Positions 6,579 to 13,843 of a stretch of DNA of 26,762 nt are shown here, piece after piece. Position numbers and translations under genes: made by a program. The notes beneath the pieces were generated by a model. That model was not told the origin of the DNA. It saw nothing but the letters and a program-made list of their open reading frames with translations, and made no database searches. Source of the stretch: Fen-1308 sp035319185 (GTDB lineage Bacteria; Nitrospirota; Thermodesulfovibrionia; Thermodesulfovibrionales; Dissulfurispiraceae); assembly GCA_035319185.1 (NCBI GenBank), contig DATHDF010000090.1, positions 1 to 26,762 on the forward strand, in the 5' to 3' direction. Every line of letters begins with the position of its first letter. Positions within the stretch are counted from its first letter, which is position 1.

Positions 6579-7019
6579 TTAAGGGATGGCAGCGGTGATG
6601 CGGTATTTAAGTTCACTCATTCTGGTAGCCATCATCTTATGCTTTTTCTCGTCTTCCAGAATGAGCTTCAATAACTGCTTGCTGACGCTGTCTCGCGTTA
6701 TCTCGATCGCCTTTTCGGCCATGTCTATTGAAGCTTGTTCAATGTCGATATGCTTGTTCAGCAGGGCGGCGACTCCTGCCAGATCGTCGGGAGAAAGTTC
6801 GTAAGCTGTTTTGGTCATGCTGTCGATGATCAGTTGGAGTATCTCTGCATGCTTCTGAGAATCGTTCCTGATTGCGGTAGTCAGGGTTTTCATAATCGGA
6901 TTCTGCGCTTTTTTCAATATAGAATCACAGCTCTTGATGGTTGTAGCTTCAATGCCTTTCCATTTTCTAAGAAGGGACAGAAGCTCCCGGTCCCTTACAT
7001 GCGCCTTAGGTGCCGCCAT
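6579..7019 (-). CDS. Ferritin-like four-helix-bundle protein
   Basis: A 146-aa all-helical cytosolic protein. The start is taken at the ATG at 7019 because GAGGAGG lies 8 nt before it; an upstream ATG at 7052 has no such site. Four long helices carry a ferritin/rubrerythrin-like ligand pattern: Glu24 (GIEATT), Asp53-x3-His57 (NDSQKH), Glu94 (DIEQAS) and Glu124-x2-His127 (EDEKKH). The second helix has Ser54 where an ExxH motif would have Glu, so the dimetal site may be altered. Likely involved in iron handling or peroxide stress, in line with the neighbouring rubredoxin protein. The exact subfamily is not recognised. Confidence 0.65.
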   Translation of the reverse strand: MAAPKAHVRDRELLSLLRKWKGIEATTIKSCDSILKKAQNPIMKTLTTAIRNDSQKHAEILQLIIDSMTKTAYELSPDDLAGVAALLNKHIDIEQASIDMAEKAIEITRDSVSKQLLKLILEDEKKHKMMATRMSELKYRITAAIP

Positions 7020-7084
7020 GATAAAACCTCCTCGATAAAAGTTATTTAACAAGAGTATAGCAAGAAACTATGGCAATCCTAAAT

Positions 7085-7108
7085 GAGGGAATCCTCAGCT
7101 GATTCCTC
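7085..7108 (-). terminator. Possible terminator of the rubredoxin-fusion gene
   Basis: GAGGAATC pairs with GATTCCCTC (one bulged base) on the minus strand, about 70 nt past the stop of the rubredoxin-fusion gene, followed only by ATTTAGG. It also sits in the leader of the ferritin-like gene and could act there instead. Confidence 0.35.
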
Positions 7109-7177
7109 ACAAAGCGGTCAAATGATGAGACCTGTTCAACTGCACTGTCCTATAAAAGACCATCAAGAAACAGGGCC

Positions 7178-7657
7178 CTACCCGATATCCTCAAAAGAAT
7201 CCTTTCCTGCCCGACAGACAGGACAAAGCCATTCAGAGGGCAGATCTTCGAATTTAACGGGCTGGTCGTCCTCTTTGTACAACCATTTGCACGCGGCACA
7301 TCTCCAGAGTCTTCCGTCTTCGCGGTCTGCCATTTGGGAGATGGCCTCCCAGCCCCTATCAGTCCAATCATTCAGCCTCGGCGGGTAGAAACCTGAATAG
7401 ATCTTCTTGTCCCTCGCATCGTCGAATTTTACTTCGACTGTGATATCTCCTTTTCTTATGGTATATCCCCAGGTGAAATTCTCCGTTGTTTCAGGCGTGG
7501 CACTTTTGGCCGTAAAGGAGATCGTATTGCCGCTGCGCTTGACCTTGGACCAGCTGAAACAGCACGGCAACACCGAAGTGCATCCGCATTTTCCTCCCCT
7601 GAGTTCAAGGCCATCCACCCTGAATCCGCCCGATATTTTTTCGATGCTTATCTCCAT
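7178..7657 (-). CDS. Rubredoxin fused to a cysteine-rich N-terminal domain
   Basis: A 159-aa protein. Residues 117-156 are a complete rubredoxin: WRCAACKWLY with Cys120 and Cys123, FEDLPSEWLCPVC with Cys145 and Cys148, and the usual KDSFE end. These cysteines bind one Fe(SCys)4 for electron transfer. Residues 1-110 are a separate, mostly beta domain I do not recognise, with Cys24, Cys26, Cys32 and Cys33 in GGKCGCTSVLPCCFSW. Normal rubredoxin is about 52 aa, so this is a fusion. GGAGG lies 5 nt before the ATG. No signal peptide, so cytosolic. With the ferritin-like protein downstream, a role in oxygen or peroxide defence of an anaerobe is plausible. Confidence 0.85.
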   Translation of the reverse strand: MEISIEKISGGFRVDGLELRGGKCGCTSVLPCCFSWSKVKRSGNTISFTAKSATPETTENFTWGYTIRKGDITVEVKFDDARDKKIYSGFYPPRLNDWTDRGWEAISQMADREDGRLWRCAACKWLYKEDDQPVKFEDLPSEWLCPVCRAGKDSFEDIG

Positions 7658-7842
7658 AAGACCTCCAGTTCAGTGAATCATTTTACCTTACAGTTGAAAT
7701 TCTATTCTTTTTGAATGGCAGGGACAACCCAGTATTAAACCGCCTTACTGACGGCCTCATAAAATTGGAATGCTTTGTTTGCAGAAGCAAATAACTATAC
7801 TTTAAGAAAATGCGGTGTTTTCATTGCTTGTTTTACTGCATC

Positions 7843-7866
7843 AGAGATCGCGGTTAAGTGATCTCT
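7843..7866 (+). other. Leader hairpin upstream of BON lipoprotein
   Basis: AGAGATC and GATCTCT form a perfect 7-bp stem around a 10-nt loop in the leader, 20 nt before the ATG, followed by ATTTTCCTT. It could protect the mRNA or attenuate transcription. Function unknown. Confidence 0.35.
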
Positions 7867-7886
7867 ATTTTCCTTAGGAGGATACA

Positions 7887-8201
7887 ATGAAGAAGATTTG
7901 TGTGTTGGCTGTATTGGCAGTGTTCGGATTGATTTTGATGTCAGGGTGTGCAAGTATGACAGGCAAAACGGCTGGGCAAAATATCGATGACTCAACAATC
8001 CATGGCCAGGTGACCGCAATAATAGTCAAAGACCCGGATACCCGTTATCTTAAGATCGATGTTGCCGTCACACAGGGGGACGTCGTTCTAACAGGCTTTG
8101 TCAACAGCAAACAGACCGAAGATCGACTCATAGCCAAGATCCGTGAAGTCAGGGGCGTGAAGTCTGTAAAAAGCCTGTTGAGAATCGAAGAAAGAAAATA
8201 A
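7887..8201 (+). CDS. BON-domain lipoprotein
   Basis: A 104-aa envelope lipoprotein. The signal peptide ends in a lipobox LMSG-Cys21, so Cys21 would be lipidated. Residues 35-101 form one BON domain: IHGQVTAIIVKDPDTRYLKI, then DVVLTGFVNSKQTEDRLIAK, and the closing VRGVKSVKSLLRI. BON domains are thought to bind membranes or ligands, as in OsmY and DolP. Single-BON lipoproteins of this size are common in Gram-negative bacteria and often stress-induced. TAGGAGG lies 6 nt before the ATG. The next gene also encodes an exported protein and starts 75 nt downstream, so the two may form an envelope-stress unit. Confidence 0.85.
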   Translation: MKKICVLAVLAVFGLILMSGCASMTGKTAGQNIDDSTIHGQVTAIIVKDPDTRYLKIDVAVTQGDVVLTGFVNSKQTEDRLIAKIREVRGVKSVKSLLRIEERK

Positions 8202-8275
8202 GTAAATTGACAGTATTAAGGTGAACTCTATTTTCTACAGCTGCGGCGGAGACAGGATTTACAAAGGAGACAGGA

Positions 8276-8683
8276 ATGAAATATATATTTATAAAACTCA
8301 TCATAGGTGTGATGTTTCTGGCAATGTTGATATTGCCAGGTCCGACCGGAAGTATTTGGGCCGAAGACGGAAATGCTGCCGATAAAGGTGGATACTCCGA
8401 ACAGAAAGAGAAATACGAAGAGGCGGCTAAAGAAAAATTGGCTGAATTCGACAAGAAAATGGCCGAGCTTGAGTCGAAGGCTAAAGTGGCCGGCGCAGAG
8501 GCTAAAACAGAGTTCAACAAAGGGCTTCGTGAACTCAAAAGAAAACGAGTTGCCCTTGACGCGGATATGAAAAGATTCGAAAAATCGTCGGAGAAAACAT
8601 GGGAGGCCGCAAAGACAAAGATAAACAGAGCAATGGAGAATATTGAGAAGGAATACGATAAGGTCCGGTCCAAGGTGAAATAA
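8276..8683 (+). CDS. Exported coiled-coil protein
   Basis: A 135-aa protein. Residues 1-29 look like a cleavable signal peptide ending SIWA before EDGN. The mature part is one long, highly charged helix with heptad-like spacing (residues 40-135), rich in Lys, Glu and Ala, such as KEKLAEFDKKMAELESKAK. AAGGAGA precedes the ATG. A strong hairpin lies 22 nt after the stop. Likely periplasmic; small proteins of this type often accompany BON-domain genes, but no function can be assigned. Confidence 0.75.
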   Translation: MKYIFIKLIIGVMFLAMLILPGPTGSIWAEDGNAADKGGYSEQKEKYEEAAKEKLAEFDKKMAELESKAKVAGAEAKTEFNKGLRELKRKRVALDADMKRFEKSSEKTWEAAKTKINRAMENIEKEYDKVRSKVK

Positions 8684-8705
8684 TCCAGCCGTAGCTGCAA
8701 AAGTC

Positions 8706-8738
8706 GGAAGGCCGGAAGAGACCGGCCTTCCTTAATCT
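8706..8738 (+). terminator. Rho-independent terminator
   Basis: GGAAGGCCGG and CCGGCCTTCC form a perfect 10-bp GC-rich stem with a 6-nt loop, followed by TTAATCT. It closes the BON/coiled-coil unit and also lies just past the end of the convergent cytochrome gene, so it may serve both strands. Confidence 0.7.
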
Positions 8739-8749
8739 GTCGGCAAGAG

Positions 8750-9820
8750 CTATCTGCAATACATGCAGAAATATCCGTCTGATAGTGTCATGAGGAAGGC
8801 TACGATGGCATCTTCCTCCCCGGACGTCAACCCAAGATTCCCAAGTTCCGTTTTGTTTACGGTCTCCGGTACCTCAGGTGCGGGCCAGGCCTCCACGTCT
8901 CTAGTATTGTAGAAGTGTACGATATCCTTCAGGGTCTTGAAATATCCGTTGTGACCGTAAGGTCCGGTCCTCGCGATATTCCTGAGAGTCGCGACCTTGA
9001 ACTTTCCGTTCTCCGCAGTATCTCCAACAATCGCACCGAGCCCATAATCGATCGGTACGGCTGTGCCGACCAGTTCTTCTATCTCTGCGTTTTTTGGCAC
9101 GCCCAGGTTGTCATAGGAGAAGTCTGTAAAGAGGGGCGGGGTGGTTCCGACGGACGTTGATGGATGACAGGCCGAGCAGTTCCCCTTGGCAGGATCATTG
9201 AAGAGGGCAAGCCCGTTGAGTTCCTGCTGAGTCAGCATAACCTTGCCCTTGAGATAATAGTCGTACCTGGATGAAAATCTGTTGACCTGCTTTGTACCTT
9301 CGAAAGCGGCTATCGCCCTGGCTACGTTGTCGTAAGCTGTCTCGACATTTTGAAGGGAATGGATGCCGTAGACACGCTTGAAAAGCAATGAGTAGTGGGA
9401 TGTGCGGACGGCTGCAATTACCCCGTCCTTGGTGTTGTTCATCTCGACCGGATTAAGAAATGGGCCTTTTGCCTGATCTGCAAGTGTGGCAGCGCGGCCG
9501 TCCCAGAACTGACCTCCGATCCACATCTGGCCGTCGAAGTAGAAAGAAGGGCTGAACGCGGCATAAGCTGCCGAGGGTGCGTTGCGAGTGCCGAATCTCC
9601 CGGGAACAGCGCCTTCAGATACAGGCAGAGTTTTGTCGGGGTCAGCGAAACCTGCCTTTGGTGTGTGACAGGACGCGCAGGATTGTCCTGCAGGATTTGA
9701 AAGATTCTCGTCAAAGTACAACATCTTCCCGAGCAACTGTTCTGCCGTCATTGCCTCGGCCAAAGCCGAAAGTGTCAGAACCAAAAAAAGAGAGATCAAT
9801 ACCAGTGCTGATCGTTTCAT
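8750..9820 (-). CDS. Di-haem cytochrome c peroxidase / MauG family protein
   Basis: A 356-aa periplasmic protein. The start is the ATG at 9820, with GGAGG nine bases upstream and a signal peptide (KRSALVLISLFLVLTLSALA); an earlier ATG at 9871 would put 17 charged residues before it. Two haem c sites are present: Cys48-x2-Cys51-His52 and Cys215-x2-Cys218-His219. The C-terminal block FKVATLRNIARTGPYGHNGY, then FKTLKDIVHFYN, is typical of the family. It probably reduces hydrogen peroxide with electrons from a periplasmic cytochrome, or performs MauG-like oxidation. The C-terminus carries an unusual CMYC pair in its last five residues. A small membrane-anchored protein is encoded just upstream on the same strand. 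Confidence 0.9.
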   Translation of the reverse strand: MKRSALVLISLFLVLTLSALAEAMTAEQLLGKMLYFDENLSNPAGQSCASCHTPKAGFADPDKTLPVSEGAVPGRFGTRNAPSAAYAAFSPSFYFDGQMWIGGQFWDGRAATLADQAKGPFLNPVEMNNTKDGVIAAVRTSHYSLLFKRVYGIHSLQNVETAYDNVARAIAAFEGTKQVNRFSSRYDYYLKGKVMLTQQELNGLALFNDPAKGNCSACHPSTSVGTTPPLFTDFSYDNLGVPKNAEIEELVGTAVPIDYGLGAIVGDTAENGKFKVATLRNIARTGPYGHNGYFKTLKDIVHFYNTRDVEAWPAPEVPETVNKTELGNLGLTSGEEDAIVAFLMTLSDGYFCMYCR

Positions 9821-9885
9821 GATCGAGTACCTCCGGATATCGTTGTCGTACCGCAAAGCGGATTCGAACAAGACGGTCTGACGAA

Positions 9886-10194
9886 TCAGGCCTTCGGAGG
9901 ATGTTCGTGAGGAGAGAAGCAGTGATGCGGGACTGCTATATCTTCGGTCCGGAATGCAAACCTATTTCCGGCTAAAAGAGGTAATGCATAGTGGAACTCG
10001 ACGGACACCGGCGAATCTCCATCGGTAGAAAAGTAATTTTCATCGCAATTGCAGACATCCAGCGCGATGATGACGGGTTCAAATTCATCGACCGCATCAG
10101 CCTCATGGAAGAAAGATAATAAGAGCCATGATCCCGAAAAAAAGACAACCAAGATCAGACTCACAATTTGCATCAAATGATTTCGGGTTCTCAT
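9886..10194 (-). CDS. Small membrane-anchored or exported protein, function unknown
   Basis: About 102 aa from the ATG at 10194 (a GTG three codons earlier is possible). AGGG upstream gives a weak ribosome site. Residues 8-30 form one hydrophobic segment (MQIVSLILVVFFSGSWLLLS) that could be a membrane anchor or signal peptide. The rest is acidic, has a CNC pair (DVCNCDEN) and ends in a His-rich tail (HHCFSPHEHPPKA). It ends 65 nt before the cytochrome peroxidase start and is probably co-transcribed. The Cys and His residues hint at metal or redox work, but I do not recognise the family. Confidence 0.55.
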   Translation of the reverse strand: MRTRNHLMQIVSLILVVFFSGSWLLLSFFHEADAVDEFEPVIIALDVCNCDENYFSTDGDSPVSVEFHYALPLLAGNRFAFRTEDIAVPHHCFSPHEHPPKA

Positions 10195-10355
10195 GTCTCG
10201 CACCCTGTTTCAGTATATCCATTGAACCGCGCCATAAAAATAGGAAGTTGTCATTTTTTTGTTATGGCATATAGGCCGACATTGATGCAGGATATCTGAT
10301 GACAGTTTTGTCGGGCGTTGAAATGCTGTAATAGATTTCTACTAATCCACTTGCG

Positions 10356-11201
10356 TCAGGGCTTGTAATACATAAGGCTGCGGGCATACGGCTCGACGAA
10401 GCCGGCCAGGTAATCCATCTCATCCCTGCCCATCTGGGAGAATGACTGGGCGAATCCGACGTTTTGTTCGAGCTGTGATATGTTGTCGCATCCTATAATA
10501 CCCAGGCTCACGGGGTGCGACAGGGCAAAGCGGTAAAACGGCTCCATATCGACGTAACCCGGTATCCTTGCCGCAAGGCCCCTGAAATATATTTTCATCG
10601 CGATTATCCCTAAATCCTTCTTTACTGCATAGGGCATGAGGTCTTCGATGAAGTTCAGATAATGCGGCTCGGCCGGATTCACCGGTATAAGCACCGTATC
10701 GAAATCGGCGATGTCGATGCAACGGCGCAGTATCGCCGGGTCGTGGTGTCCCGTGACCCCGATAAAGCGCACCAGACCTTTTTCCTTGGCCTCCCTGAAG
10801 GCCTCCAGCGCACCACCCGACCCGCTGGCCTCCGCAATATCATCTTCGGTCCTCATGTCATGCATCTGCCAGAGGTCGAGGTGGTCGGTCTTTATTGTTC
10901 TGAGAGTATCATGAAGATGATTGAGGGCACCCTTTTTGTCACGGGCGTGGGACTTCCCCGTTAGGAATATTTCCTTGCGTCTTTCGCCCAATGCCTTACC
11001 GTGATAGGATTCGCACCCGGCATATGCCTTGGCCGAGTCGAAGTAATTGATGCCGAGGTCAATGGCCCGGTTGATTAGGGCATAAGCCTCGGAGTCGTGG
11101 CCGTGGGTGCGCAGCACACCCTCGCCTCCGAGACCCAGGATAGTCACATCCACGCCCGTTTTTCCGAGTCTTCGCCTCTGGATCGGACTTACAGTTTCCA
11201 T
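10356..11201 (-). CDS. Aldo/keto reductase
   Basis: A 281-aa NADPH-dependent oxidoreductase of the aldo/keto reductase superfamily. The catalytic tetrad is visible: Asp55 and Tyr60 in FDSAKAY, Lys83 in TGKS and His114 in QMHDM. The N-terminus RRLGKTGVDVTILGLGGEG is typical of the YhdN/YdhF-like branch. C-terminally, SLGIIGCDNISQLEQNVGF binds the cofactor phosphate end. It is slightly shorter than the usual 300-330 aa. The start codon lies inside the end of the DnaJ-like gene (13-nt overlap), so the two are translated from one mRNA. Substrate unknown; detoxification of reactive carbonyls is a common role. Confidence 0.88.
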   Translation of the reverse strand: METVSPIQRRRLGKTGVDVTILGLGGEGVLRTHGHDSEAYALINRAIDLGINYFDSAKAYAGCESYHGKALGERRKEIFLTGKSHARDKKGALNHLHDTLRTIKTDHLDLWQMHDMRTEDDIAEASGSGGALEAFREAKEKGLVRFIGVTGHHDPAILRRCIDIADFDTVLIPVNPAEPHYLNFIEDLMPYAVKKDLGIIAMKIYFRGLAARIPGYVDMEPFYRFALSHPVSLGIIGCDNISQLEQNVGFAQSFSQMGRDEMDYLAGFVEPYARSLMYYKP

Positions 11202-12040
11202 CCGAGCAACCTCCTGAAGAAGGCCTTTATCCTCTCGATCAGAGGCTCTCTGACGATGACCTTGATCAAAAGGCTTCCGTCCTGGCCTCCGTATTTCCCC
11301 GGCTCGCCGAGTCCTCTCAGCTTGACGATCTGACCGCTCCTTACCCCCTGCGGGATGTTTATGAGTATGTCCCTCTGGTTGCCTGCAAGTCTGTGCAGGT
11401 AAGGAAGTTTCCCACCGACGGCCGCGCCTTGAGGCGTGAGGGAGATAACGTCATGCAGGTCTTTACCCGGCTCAGGCAGATCAACGCCCATCCTTCTGGC
11501 AATCATCTTCTGGAGCATGCCAAGGACCCAGGACTGAAAGGGATGCTGTCCTGTTCCCTGTCCTGATTGGCGGGGATGTCTCTTCAGTCCCTCCTGGTAG
11601 GCGCTTCCGAGAGGACCGTAAAAGAAAAAAGTCCCGGTGGTACGGCCCGGACCCTTGAATTTAAAGGATTGATACCTGGGGCCATAGAACTTCTGTCTTC
11701 CGAAGATATCCTCAGGCCCGCTAAAGCCGAAAATCTTGCTGAACTCCTCGAATACCTGCCCGATATCGGAATCCCTGAAGATATCCTGTTCGGAATATGA
11801 CTGTCTGAATTGATCCCTGGCATAGGCTCCGTAACTTCTCCTCAGGGTGTCGTACTCGTTTCTCTTTACCGGATTTGACAGGACGGCGTAAGCTTCGTTG
11901 ATCTCCTTCATCATCTCTTCGTTGCCGGCCGCCCTGTCGGGGTGATATTTGAAGGCAAGGTTCCTGTACGATTTCTTAATCTCATCGGCCGAGGCCTCCT
12001 CGCTCACCCCGAGGAGCTTGTAATAATCTTTCTGGTCCAC
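11189..12040 (-). CDS. DnaJ-like co-chaperone (CbpA type, no zinc finger)
   Basis: A 283-aa J-domain protein. Residues 5-68 are a complete J domain with HPD at 33-35, which stimulates the ATPase of DnaK. A Gly/Phe/Tyr-rich linker (about 90-165) follows. The C-terminal part (205-270) resembles one DnaJ C-terminal substrate-binding domain: LHDVISLTPQGAAVGGK, then INIPQGVRSGQIVKLRGLGE, then GGQDGSLLIKVIV. There is no Cys-rich zinc finger and only one C-terminal repeat, so it is shorter than DnaJ or CbpA. GTG start with AGGGAGA four bases upstream. First gene of an operon with the aldo/keto reductase and divergent from the arsenic operon. Confidence 0.85.
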   Translation of the reverse strand: MDQKDYYKLLGVSEEASADEIKKSYRNLAFKYHPDRAAGNEEMMKEINEAYAVLSNPVKRNEYDTLRRSYGAYARDQFRQSYSEQDIFRDSDIGQVFEEFSKIFGFSGPEDIFGRQKFYGPRYQSFKFKGPGRTTGTFFFYGPLGSAYQEGLKRHPRQSGQGTGQHPFQSWVLGMLQKMIARRMGVDLPEPGKDLHDVISLTPQGAAVGGKLPYLHRLAGNQRDILINIPQGVRSGQIVKLRGLGEPGKYGGQDGSLLIKVIVREPLIERIKAFFRRLLGWKL

Positions 12041-12178
12041 TGAATCTCCCTGTTATTTCCTATCCAATTATATATAACTTGCCGGACTAAAAGAAGATAT
12101 TAATGGATATTTGTCTTTTTACGCACAAATTGATGTTAAATCCGGACCGAGGAACGCCCCGAAATCTGAAATGTTCTC

Positions 12179-12207
12179 TTGACAACATATAAAAATAAGT
12201 TTATATT
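12179..12207 (+). promoter_or_regulatory. Promoter and probable ArsR operator of the arsenic operon
   Basis: TTGACA (12179-12184), a 17-bp spacer and TATATT (12202-12207) form a near-consensus sigma-70 promoter. Within it, ATATAAA (12187-12193) and TTTATAT (12200-12206) form a 7-bp inverted repeat with a 6-bp spacer, covering the spacer and the -10. AT-rich inverted repeats overlapping a promoter are typical ArsR/SmtB operators, and an arsR gene lies in the operon. Binding is inferred. Confidence 0.75.
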
Positions 12208-12227
12208 TAAGGCAAGAGGGCATCGGG

Positions 12228-13175
12228 ATGTTAAAGCAATTTGCGGACTATGTTACCTACACACTTCTAAAGCTGGAGCCTGCCGGTCATATCGGAGATG
12301 CCCTTAATTTTTTCATCTACGATACACTGAAGATATTCCTGCTGCTCACCACGATAGTCTTTGCGGTGGCTGTCATTCGGGCTCATTTTCCTCCCGAGAA
12401 GACCAGAAAGATACTGTCACATAAAAAAGTATTTATTGGAAATGTGATGGCCTCCCTCCTGGGCATAGTCACCCCATTTTGTTCCTGCTCGGCGGTTCCA
12501 CTGTTCATAGGGTTCGTGGAGTCCGGGGTGCCCCTCGGTGTAACCTTCTCGTTTCTGATCTCATCTCCCATGGTGAACGAGGTCGCCCTCGTCATGCTCT
12601 GGGGCCTCTTCGGCTGGAAGATCGCCCTCATCTATGCCGTAACGGGAGTGGTACTGGCAATATCGTCCGGCATCGTAATAGGCAGGCTCAGGATGGAGAG
12701 GTATGTCCAGGATTATGTCTGGGAGATGAAGGTTGCCGATACGGATATTGTGAAGACTGCCTTCCGGGAGAAGATAGCCTATGCCAGGGGCTATACGTCC
12801 GAACTGCTCAGGAAGCTCTGGCCTTACGTAGTCGCAGGTATCGGCGTTGGTGCGTTCGTGCATGGCTATGTCCCGACCGACTTTGTTGTCAGGTACGCGG
12901 GCCGGGACAATCCCTTCGCGGTCTTTGCGGCCGTCCTGATGGGCATCCCATTGTACAGCAATGCGGCGGGGACTATTCCTATAGTCCAGGCTTTGGTCGG
13001 AAAGGGCATGGCAATGGGAACTGTGCTTGCATTTATGATGTCTGTTACGGCGATATCTTTACCCGAAGCGGTCATCCTTAAGAATGTACTCAAGACCCCC
13101 TTGCTCGTCACATTCTTCGGCATCGTCGGAATCGGTATTGTAATAGTCGGATATCTGTTTAATGCAATTTTATAG
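12228..13175 (+). CDS. ArsP/YraQ-type membrane permease
   Basis: A 315-aa permease of the PF03773 family with about 8 membrane segments. The signature TPFCSCSAVP (Cys85, Cys87) lies in an early membrane helix, and a matching block MGIPLYSNAAGTIPIVQALV sits in the second half, as expected of an internally duplicated transporter. Relatives export trivalent methylated arsenicals (ArsP) or have unknown substrates. AGAGG lies eight bases before the ATG. First gene of an operon with a thioredoxin-like protein, ArsR and ACR3, so export of an arsenic species is the best inference; the Cys pair may bind it. Confidence 0.85.
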   Translation: MLKQFADYVTYTLLKLEPAGHIGDALNFFIYDTLKIFLLLTTIVFAVAVIRAHFPPEKTRKILSHKKVFIGNVMASLLGIVTPFCSCSAVPLFIGFVESGVPLGVTFSFLISSPMVNEVALVMLWGLFGWKIALIYAVTGVVLAISSGIVIGRLRMERYVQDYVWEMKVADTDIVKTAFREKIAYARGYTSELLRKLWPYVVAGIGVGAFVHGYVPTDFVVRYAGRDNPFAVFAAVLMGIPLYSNAAGTIPIVQALVGKGMAMGTVLAFMMSVTAISLPEAVILKNVLKTPLLVTFFGIVGIGIVIVGYLFNAIL

Positions 13176-13203
13176 AGATGCTGGAAATTAACGGGGGTGA
13201 ATT

Positions 13204-13443
13204 ATGGAGATAAAGGTATTGGGTCCGGGCTGCGCCACCTGTCACAAGATGGAAGAGCTTGCGCAGCAGGCGGTTAAAGAATTGAACATCGACGCAAAGA
13301 TCGAGAAGGTGGGCGACATTCGCGAGATAATGAAGTACACTATGTCTACACCGGGGCTCGTGGTGAACGGCAAACTCAAGCATTCGGGCAAGCCGCTTCC
13401 GGGCATCGACAAGTTAAAGGAACTCATAGAATCGGAGGCGTAG
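13204..13443 (+). CDS. Thioredoxin-fold small redox protein
   Basis: A 79-aa protein of the glutaredoxin/thioredoxin-like family (redox-active disulfide protein 2 type). Motif GPGC-AT-C (Cys10, Cys13) sits in the first loop, followed by the cis-Pro region MSTPGLVVNGKLKHSGK. The whole protein is only the core thioredoxin fold. It lies between the permease and arsR, a common arrangement next to PF03773 permeases. It may reduce or deliver the arsenical, or keep the permease cysteines reduced; this is inference. GGGGGTG precedes the ATG, and the stop lies 4 nt before arsR. Confidence 0.88.
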   Translation: MEIKVLGPGCATCHKMEELAQQAVKELNIDAKIEKVGDIREIMKYTMSTPGLVVNGKLKHSGKPLPGIDKLKELIESEA

Positions 13444-13447
13444 CATA

Positions 13448-13843
13448 ATGCAGGAGATATTGAATATCTTTAAGGCCCTCTCGGATGAGACGAGGCTGCG
13501 GATTTTGAAGCTCCTCGAACATGGTGAGCTCTGCGTCTGCGATATCTTCTCGGCCCTCGACATGGTCCAGCCCAAGGTCTCCTTTCACCTTTCGGTCCTG
13601 AAGGATGCCGGGCTCATAAAGGACAGAAAGGCCGGACGATGGGTCCATTATAGTCTGGATGATTCCGACATGCTCAGGAGGTTTTTGCTGCATACCGTCA
13701 TAGAGAGGGTCTCCGAAGCTGTAGTCCGGGATGATAGGCAGAGGCTGACGGCGTTCATGGAGAGCAAAAATACCACGAGTGACTTCGAATCAAATACGGT
13801 GCAGCTGAAGAAAAACAGATGCTGCGGGAGGCCGGAGAAATGA
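13448..13843 (+). CDS. arsR: ArsR-family arsenite-responsive repressor
   Basis: A 131-aa winged-helix repressor. The As(III) site ELCVCD (Cys29, Cys31) lies at the start of the recognition unit, followed by QPKVSFHLSVLKDAGLI (recognition helix) and GRWVHYSL (wing). A C-terminal tail of about 40 residues ends with a vicinal Cys pair, NRCCGRPEK, which may add a third thiolate ligand. It probably binds the inverted repeat at 12187-12206 and releases it when arsenite binds. Its last codons overlap the acr3 start by ATGA, so arsR and acr3 are translationally coupled. Confidence 0.93.
   Translation: MQEILNIFKALSDETRLRILKLLEHGELCVCDIFSALDMVQPKVSFHLSVLKDAGLIKDRKAGRWVHYSLDDSDMLRRFLLHTVIERVSEAVVRDDRQRLTAFMESKNTTSDFESNTVQLKKNRCCGRPEK

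Noticed and set aside
7766..7782. Sigma-54-like TTGGAATG...TTTGC before the BON gene
   Set aside because: The distance between GG and GC is 12 bp instead of 10.
12479..13081. 200-aa open frame inside the permease gene
   Set aside because: Same strand but another frame of a well-supported membrane protein; its Arg/Gly/Cys-rich composition is typical of a shadow frame.
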